The notes below the pieces were generated by a model. It was not told where the DNA came from. It made no database searches and saw nothing but the letters and a program-made list of their open reading frames with translations. A DNA stretch of 46,956 bases, taken from the NCBI GenBank assembly GCA_024222485.1, contig JAAEPJ010000239.1, forward strand, positions 1 to 46,956, given 5' to 3'. How positions within the stretch are numbered: the stretch's first letter is position 1; every line of letters begins with the position of its first letter. Made by a program: the position numbers and the translations under genes. Positions 41,495 through 46,956 of the stretch are shown here, in pieces. The stretch is from a bacterium (GTDB lineage: Bacteria > RUG730 > JAAEPJ01).

Positions 41495-44344
41495 ATGCGT
41501 TTTATAACAGACTTTCATATTCATTCTAAGTATTCACTCGCTACTAGTAAATTTGCAGACATTCCTAATCTAGACTATTGGGCAAAACTTAAAGGGGTAC
41601 AAGTGCTTGGAACGGGAGATTGTATCCACCCTAAATATTTAGAAGAAATAAAAACTCAGCTTGAATATAATGATAACGGTCTTTTCACAGTCAAGAAAAA
41701 CTTTAAAATTGCTAATGCTCCAAAAAAATTAGATAAACCTACTCATTTCATGCTAACAACTGAGATAAGTAATATTTACAAAAAAAATGGTAAAACACGA
41801 AAAGTACATAATCTTTGCATCTTACCAACAATTGAAGCCGCTGATAAGCTACAAAAAAAACTGGATAAAATTGGAAATATAGCATCAGATGGTAGACCCA
41901 TCCTTGGTCTTGACTCTAAAATTTTATTAGAAATCGTACTGGAAACTAATGAGAAATCATTCTTAATTCCTGCACATATTTGGACCCCTTGGTTTTCTGT
42001 CCTTGGCTCAAAATCAGGTTTTGATAATATTGAAGAATGTTATGAAGACTTGACTCCCGAAATATTTGCACTTGAAACCGGGCTTTCTAGTGACCCACCA
42101 ATGAATTGGGCCTGTTCTTTTTTGGATAATTTCAGGCTTATTTCTAACTCAGATGCACATTCACCTGAAAAAATAGGTCGTGAAGCCAATATTTTTGACT
42201 GCGAAAAATCTTATAATGGTATTTATAATGCCTTAAAATACGATACTGGGTTTATAGGAACAATCGAGTTTTTTCCACAAGAAGGAAAATATTACGATAA
42301 TGGTCACCGTAAATGCAATATCTGTTTTAACCCGCTTGAAACAATCCAACATCAAGGTATTTGTCCTGTTTGTAACACACAACTTACGAAAGGTGTCATG
42401 TATCGTGTTGCAGAGCTTGCTGACCGTGATAATGTAAATCAAGCTAAAAATAAAAAAAAGTTTTACTCCATTACTTCTTTACCTGACTTAGTTTCAGAAA
42501 TTACAGGCAAAGGTATTAAATCTAAAGCTACTCAGCTAGAATATTTTAAAATTCTTAATCTAATTGGCAGTGATTTTCATACCTTATTATTTTCATCTCT
42601 TAAGAAAATCCATAATAAATATGGCTATGTTTTAGCAGAAGGAATTAGACGTATACGTGCAGCTGAAGTAAATATTAAACATGGGTTTGATGGTCAGTTT
42701 GGAGCTATCAAAGCCTTTAAGTCTCCTTTAGAAATAACAGAAATTCAGCATATTTCACTTTTTGAAAGTGACGAAAATAAAATAGCTGAAAAACGCTCTC
42801 AAAAACAAAAATTACATTTTGATATTAAAAAATTTCAAGCAGAAACAAATAAACAAAAAAATAAAAAAAAAGAACTCATTGATTTTTCTAAGTATATTGA
42901 CATGACAGAATCCCAAAAAACTATCATCAATCATAAAGATGGGTCCATGATGGTTATCGCCGGTCCTGGAACAGGAAAAACATCCGTTTTGGTAGAAAGA
43001 ATTGCTATGCTAGTAAGAAATGGAGTAAAAGACTCTTCTATTTTAGCACTTACTTTTACCAATAAAGCCTGCGAAGAAATTCATGAACGACTCATTACAA
43101 AAATATTAAGTTTTAATACAAATATTACAACTTTTCATAAACTTGCACTTAAAATTATTAAAAATGATTTAAAATTAACAGCTAGAACTGAAGGATTCAA
43201 AATAGTTGAAAAACATGGATCTGCTGATGATAATTCTTTTGATTTGGAACAACTGATCACGGAAGCTATTCATATATTACAACTTTACAAGAATAAAGTA
43301 GCTCCATTTCCGGATAATAAACACTGCTTTAAATATATTTTAATCGATGAATTCCAAGATATTAATGAAGCACAATACAAACTTATTAAACTACTTTTAC
43401 CGGCTAAAAATCCGAATCTTTTTGTCATTGGTGATCCCGACCAAGCTATCTATGGCTTTCGAGGTTCTGATGTTAAGTTTATTCAAGAACTAAAAATAGA
43501 TTACCCTACGATAAAAACGATAAAACTTCAAAAAAGTTATCGCTGTCCTTCTAATATTCTTAAAATGGCCGCTCAAGCTTTAAACAAAAATGATTGCCTG
43601 GAAGGTCATGACTTTAATATAAAAACAGATATAACTGAGTGTACAAGCTCAAAAAGTGAAGCAATTTTTATTGCTAAAAAAATTGAAACAATGCTTGGAG
43701 GCTTGAAAAGTTTAACAGTTTCAAATACTCAACAACTACAAAGCTTAGCAAGTATCGCAATACTCTGTCGCACACCCCATCTATTTGCACCTATTATCGA
43801 GGCTCTAAACAAATATTCTATTCCCTATAAAATAATAGGAGAAGCCCCCTTTTATAAACAAAAAAAATTTGCCAAAATGCTTGAACAACTTAATTTTGAG
43901 GAACTCAAAAAAGTCAAAGAGTTTAAACAGTTAACAACCAAATTTCAAAATAAAAAAGCATTGTTAGAAGCTATAGCCTTAAGAACTGCAATAGATGAGT
44001 ACGATATCAAAGAAGAAGCCGTGACAATTATGACCATGCACGCTTCAAAAGGGCTGGAATTCGAATGTGTATTTATACCCGCTTGCGAGGAAAGTATTCT
44101 ACCTTTTGAATTCTTTAAGAAAAAAAATGAGTATGAAATTAAAGAAGAAGAACGACTGTTTTATGTTGCTGCCACCCGCACTAAAAAATATCTTTTTTTA
44201 AGCCATGCTAAAAAACGATTTTTTAATCATAGACTACTCACTCTAGCTAAAAGCTCAATACTCGATCGCTTTGAAAAAAACTTAATCAAATCATTAAAAA
44301 TAAAAGAAAATCCTCAAAAAAAACAAATTGAATTTTTATTTTAA
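41495..44344 (+). CDS. EndoQ-like PHP endonuclease fused to UvrD-family helicase
   Basis: A 949-residue fusion. Residues 1-310 match the PHP-type endonuclease Q, which nicks DNA 5' of deaminated bases. Motifs are DFHIHSKYSLATSK (H8, H10), LGTGDCIHPKYL, LTTEISNIYK, IPAHIWTPWFSVLGSKSGFD, SNSDAHSPEKIGREANIFD and GTIEFFPQEGKYY. A zinc site C274, C277, C290, C293 follows. Residues 465-949 are a superfamily 1 helicase: AGPGTGKT (489-496), LTFTNKACEEI, DEFQD (618-622), GDPDQAIYGFRGSD, KSYRCP, MHASKGLEF and ERLFYVAATRTKK. The helicase is short between motifs IV and V, so subdomain 2B appears reduced. The likely role is repair of deaminated DNA with coupled unwinding. An AAAAGGAC site precedes the ATG. 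Confidence 0.92.
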   Translation: MRFITDFHIHSKYSLATSKFADIPNLDYWAKLKGVQVLGTGDCIHPKYLEEIKTQLEYNDNGLFTVKKNFKIANAPKKLDKPTHFMLTTEISNIYKKNGKTRKVHNLCILPTIEAADKLQKKLDKIGNIASDGRPILGLDSKILLEIVLETNEKSFLIPAHIWTPWFSVLGSKSGFDNIEECYEDLTPEIFALETGLSSDPPMNWACSFLDNFRLISNSDAHSPEKIGREANIFDCEKSYNGIYNALKYDTGFIGTIEFFPQEGKYYDNGHRKCNICFNPLETIQHQGICPVCNTQLTKGVMYRVAELADRDNVNQAKNKKKFYSITSLPDLVSEITGKGIKSKATQLEYFKILNLIGSDFHTLLFSSLKKIHNKYGYVLAEGIRRIRAAEVNIKHGFDGQFGAIKAFKSPLEITEIQHISLFESDENKIAEKRSQKQKLHFDIKKFQAETNKQKNKKKELIDFSKYIDMTESQKTIINHKDGSMMVIAGPGTGKTSVLVERIAMLVRNGVKDSSILALTFTNKACEEIHERLITKILSFNTNITTFHKLALKIIKNDLKLTARTEGFKIVEKHGSADDNSFDLEQLITEAIHILQLYKNKVAPFPDNKHCFKYILIDEFQDINEAQYKLIKLLLPAKNPNLFVIGDPDQAIYGFRGSDVKFIQELKIDYPTIKTIKLQKSYRCPSNILKMAAQALNKNDCLEGHDFNIKTDITECTSSKSEAIFIAKKIETMLGGLKSLTVSNTQQLQSLASIAILCRTPHLFAPIIEALNKYSIPYKIIGEAPFYKQKKFAKMLEQLNFEELKKVKEFKQLTTKFQNKKALLEAIALRTAIDEYDIKEEAVTIMTMHASKGLEFECVFIPACEESILPFEFFKKKNEYEIKEEERLFYVAATRTKKYLFLSHAKKRFFNHRLLTLAKSSILDRFEKNLIKSLKIKENPQKKQIEFLF

Positions 44345-44363
44345 ATACAAGCTTTCCTAACAT

Positions 44364-45203
44364 CTACAAACGCAAACTCCACCTAATTGCTTCAACCATA
44401 GCATCACACTTAGCAACCCCCTGTCCAGCAATATCCGTTGCAGTACCATGCCCAGGAGAAACTCGAATAAAGGGTAAGCCTACTGTAATATTAACACATC
44501 TATAGTAATCCATAGCTTTTAAGGGAAAAATTCCTTGATCATGATAAGCAGCAATTATCAGATCAAGTTTATCGTCCACTGCTTTCTGAAATAAGGCATC
44601 ACCTGAGGTTGGACCTATAAATGTTAGATTTTGATACTTCCTTAAAAATAAAATATTTGGAGTATTAACCTCACAGTTCTCATCACCATGAGGGTTAAGA
44701 GAACAAATACCAATTCGTTTATTTTTAATACCGAGCTGTTCTAAAAAATCCACCCCTATATCAATAGCATCTTCTAAAGCTTTTCTTGTGAAAAACTGAG
44801 GAATATCTTCTAAAGGAATATGCCGTGTTGCAAGAACCACTCGAGCCTTAGAATTAGCAAAAACCATCGCATATTTTGAAATACCTGTCAGACCGGCGAG
44901 TGCTTCCGTATGTGCAGGATATGGCACATCTGCTTCTTGCCAATCAACCTTAGAGATTGGAGCAGTAACTAAGCGTTTATATACCTTAGGACGATTCGTT
45001 AAAATTTCAACAGCTTTTTTTAAATACTCATAAGAACCACCATCAACATGAATAAATTCGCCTTGAAAACTCTTAAAATTTGCTCTACTTCCAATCAAGA
45101 TAGGTTCACATTCTGTCTGCATAAAAGTCGCGGCTTTGACAGAAACTTCTGGACCTATACCTTGAGGATCACCCGTCGTAATTAAAATTTTTTGTTTACT
45201 CAT
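44364..45203 (-). CDS. pdxA: 4-hydroxythreonine-4-phosphate dehydrogenase (PdxA family)
   Basis: PdxA oxidises 4-phosphohydroxy-threonine in vitamin B6 synthesis. The protein shows ILITTGDPQGIGPEVSVKAA, LVTAPISKVDWQ, AHTEALAGLTG, SLNPHGDENC, GPTSGDALF, AYHDQGIFPLKAMDY and VSPGHGTATDIAGQG, which includes the metal-binding histidines. An upstream ATG at 45257 would add 18 residues (LILFTLAFIYCKEKLKDM) that fit no family member, so I use the ATG at 45203. At 279 residues it is shorter than the usual 320-330; the missing part seems to lie between the start and LVTAPISK. A PdxA2-type role is an alternative. The gene follows the dehydrogenase by about 80 bases. Confidence 0.9.
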   Translation of the reverse strand: MSKQKILITTGDPQGIGPEVSVKAATFMQTECEPILIGSRANFKSFQGEFIHVDGGSYEYLKKAVEILTNRPKVYKRLVTAPISKVDWQEADVPYPAHTEALAGLTGISKYAMVFANSKARVVLATRHIPLEDIPQFFTRKALEDAIDIGVDFLEQLGIKNKRIGICSLNPHGDENCEVNTPNILFLRKYQNLTFIGPTSGDALFQKAVDDKLDLIIAAYHDQGIFPLKAMDYYRCVNITVGLPFIRVSPGHGTATDIAGQGVAKCDAMVEAIRWSLRL

Positions 45204-45280
45204 ATCTTTTAATTTCTCTTTACAATAAATAAATGCTAATGTGAACAAAATTAACAAAGTAACAGCGGTTACTTACCTTA

Positions 45281-46108
45281 TCAAAAACAACGCTCACCTC
45301 TATCTTTTGGACATATTCTATCTTTCTCTTCACATTGATAACATATTTCATTTTGCAAAAATTTATCCTCATAAAAATCAATAATATTATTTAAAGTAAT
45401 CTCTGCTATATTATGCAATACTTCTTCGGTAAAAAAAGCCTGATGAGAGGTTATCAAAACATTTAGAAACGTTAAAAGCCTTGCTAAAACATCATCATTA
45501 ACCATGCTGTTTGAAAAATCTTCAAAAAAATACTCACTCTCTTCCTCATAAACATCCAATCCAGCAAAACCTACCTTTTTTCGTTTTAAAGCTCTAATCA
45601 GGTCTTTGGTATTGATAAGTTCACCTCTACTCGTATTAATAATCATCACCCCTGTCTTCATAAGTTTAATTGAAGCTTTATTAATTATATATTTTGACTC
45701 TGGAGTTAATGGACAGTACAGAGAAATTATATCCGACCTGCTGTAAAGTTCATTAAGCTCAACATATTGGATATCATGATTTTTAACAAAATCATAGTCT
45801 TTAAACTTATCATACACTAAAACATTCATGCCAAAACCATTCAAAATATTAACTAAACATTTACCTATCTTGCCCATACCAATAACACCCGCAGTCTTCC
45901 CATACATGTCAAAGCCCAGCAAGGTATCTAAAGAAAAATTTGTATCTCTTGTTCTATTATATGCCTTATAAATCTTACGGTTCAGTGCCATCATCAGAGC
46001 AATTGCATGCTCGGCAACAGCATGTGCAGAATAATCAGGAACACGAGCAATATTAAAGGCTTCATATGCGGCATCAAGATCAACATTATTGTAACCGGCA
46101 CACCGCAT
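45281..46108 (-). CDS. D-2-hydroxyacid (D-lactate-type) dehydrogenase, 5' end uncertain
   Basis: NAD-dependent D-lactate/2-hydroxyacid dehydrogenase. Seen are RCAGYNNVDLDAAYE, then VPDYSAHAVAEHAIALMMAL, the NAD-binding GVIGMGKIGKCLVNIL, LYCPLTPESKYIIN, INTSRGELINTKDLI and ITSHQAFFTEEVL. The C-terminus adds the Cys-rich tail CYQCEEKDRICPKDRGERCF. From the first ATG (46108) the N-terminal part of the catalytic domain is missing. Yet the same frame is open back to 46330 and encodes family-like sequence (KDYEVVCAFVND). It contains no ATG, GTG or TTG, so the gene uses an unusual start or has a small frameshift. It lies before pdxA on the same strand. Confidence 0.85.
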   Translation of the reverse strand: MRCAGYNNVDLDAAYEAFNIARVPDYSAHAVAEHAIALMMALNRKIYKAYNRTRDTNFSLDTLLGFDMYGKTAGVIGMGKIGKCLVNILNGFGMNVLVYDKFKDYDFVKNHDIQYVELNELYSRSDIISLYCPLTPESKYIINKASIKLMKTGVMIINTSRGELINTKDLIRALKRKKVGFAGLDVYEEESEYFFEDFSNSMVNDDVLARLLTFLNVLITSHQAFFTEEVLHNIAEITLNNIIDFYEDKFLQNEICYQCEEKDRICPKDRGERCF

Positions 46109-46529
46109 AGCAAGAAACTTTACAGCATTTGTTTTTAAAATATTGATTGTATCTCTATCTATTGTATCATTGACAAAAGCACAAACGACTTCATAATCCT
46201 TAACAATCCATGCCGTATCTTTATTTAAATGAACATTAAAGTATTTAATCTTAAAAGTATAAGAGCTATTCTTATACTTTTCTAGCTTTAAAATTGTATC
46301 AAAAGAATTTTTATCATTTGTTTCATTATTTTATCCTCACTATCTCTAAGATAAAAAAAACCTCACTTTATTTATAACAAAAGCAAGTCATTTCGGAAAG
46401 ATAAAATTTGGATTAAGATACTAAGTTATAAGTTTATAGATAGCTAAAATTTCAATGATAAAATATTTTTAATATCTAATAAAATTTTCTAATAAGAAAT
46501 TAATCCTCAAATATGATTAACAACATAAG

Positions 46530-46823
46530 TTAGGCAGCTGTATTTTTTAAGATAATTTCCAGTTTCCTCTCTATAGAGAATTGAGATAAAGTAACACCAT
46601 TTATTTTCCCGATACTATCACTTGCCCCAGGAAATTTCACATTAAAAATCCTATTGAACCATACCTTAACTATATCTGTTATTTGCAAAGACAAACATTT
46701 CTTAGAAGGCAATAAAAAGCGTTTTTTCATTGTTACCATTTCTGCATTTTGTAAATTTTCTTGCATCATTATTGGAGCTTTACTTCTCCCCACAGCAATT
46801 ACTGCACCATTATTTAAGTGTAA
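46530..46823 (-). pseudogene. C-terminal remnant of an unknown gene cut by an insertion sequence
   Basis: An open frame of about 98 codons that runs into the insertion-sequence end at 46824; the ATG available at 46841 lies inside the element. The sequence includes GAVIAVGRSKAPIMM, LPSKKCLSLQITDIVKVWFN and KINGVTLSQFSIERKLEII, ending NTAA. I recognise no family. The last five codons resemble those of the giant gene: plus-strand 46530-46543 and 14305-14318 differ at one of 14 bases, and both are in frame at the stop. The 5' part of the original gene should lie beyond the element, outside the window. Confidence 0.5.
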
Positions 46824-46956
46824 TGTACCCCTTTTAGTCAAGAAAAAAATGGGAGAGTTTTATAAAGCAACTTTAAGTTCTTTATGATAATATTGATTAG
46901 GTGTTAAATAATTAAGGCTCTGATGTGGAAAATCATAATTATAATCATTTATCCAA
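46824..46956 (-). mobile_element. End of an IS3-type insertion sequence (truncated by window end)
   Basis: The plus-strand sequence TGTACCCCTTTTAGTCAAG starting at 46824 looks like the terminal inverted repeat (TG...CA ends). It lies 36 bases after the transposase stop. The other end is outside the window, so target duplication and full length cannot be checked. Confidence 0.7.
46860..46956 (-). CDS. C-terminal 31 residues of an IS3-family transposase
   Basis: The minus strand reads WINDYNYDFPHQSLNYLTPN and continues QYYHKELKVAL before the TAA at 46860-46862. The DYNxxxPHxSLxxLTPxxYY pattern is the end of the rve integrase core of IS3/IS150-type transposases. The rest of the gene lies beyond the window. 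A catalytic DDE core is expected upstream but is not visible. Confidence 0.88.
   Translation of the reverse strand, partial: WINDYNYDFPHQSLNYLTPNQYYHKELKVAL

Noticed and set aside
45204-45257. Longer PdxA start with a hydrophobic leader
   Set aside because: The 18 extra residues do not fit PdxA, a cytoplasmic enzyme, and the family-type start MSKQKILITTGDPQG lies downstream.

Overview
The window is AT-rich, gene-dense DNA from a Gram-negative-type bacterium. It carries Pal, a CpoB/YbgF-like lipoprotein, TonB, a PorV-like outer-membrane protein and two lipobox signal peptides. The mix of an enormous secreted/membrane gene, a PorV/FlgD-like pair, an EndoQ-UvrD fusion and a DUF6485 protein is most reminiscent of candidate-phylum bacteria such as Omnitrophota. 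That placement is inference; no rRNA or other decisive marker is present.

Layout. (1) 1-630: the end of an accessory element, with a serine-recombinase-like C-terminal tail that stops exactly at the 3' CCA of tRNA-Ser(UGA). (2) 697-6913, minus strand: a translation/transcription operon nusA-infB-rbfA-nrnA-truB-DUF6485. RimP is not in its usual place before nusA. (3) 6914-12060: a decayed accessory island. It holds about 0.95 kb without genes, a secreted single-HKD phospholipase D-like protein with two unknown small genes, a truncated AAA_13 ATPase pseudogene broken by an in-frame TAG, and a second recombinase-like tail (carrying a GC-rich palindrome) that converges on tRNA-Thr(GGU). (4) 12225-14186: rsfS-pgi. 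(5) 14305-31493: a two-gene unit in which a 225-residue single-pass membrane protein overlaps the start of a 5503-residue protein. The large protein has a signal peptide, two membrane-segment clusters, a cationic amphipathic region, long coiled coils and a SecA/SF2-like ATPase core near its middle. (6) 31636-37492, minus strand: argB, recJ, greA, then the envelope genes pal, cpoB-like and tonB. (7) 37783-44344, plus strand: a promoter and a tRNA with anticodon CAU, a zinc-ribbon coiled-coil protein with RNase H, a PorV-like protein with a FlgD-Ig-like protein, and an EndoQ-like PHP endonuclease fused to a UvrD helicase. (8) 44364-46956, minus strand: pdxA, a D-2-hydroxyacid dehydrogenase with an odd 5' end, and a gene remnant cut by an IS3-type insertion sequence that runs off the window.

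The best candidate for an undescribed system is the giant protein with its overlapping small partner. A protein-motor core sits inside a polypeptide that has a signal peptide and membrane anchors. The whole 5503-residue chain contains only four cysteines, all in the hydrophobic segments. A motor needs cytoplasmic ATP while the signal peptide implies export, so topology is the key open question. Adjacent Tol/TonB-type envelope genes are compatible with a cell-surface role but do not prove one.
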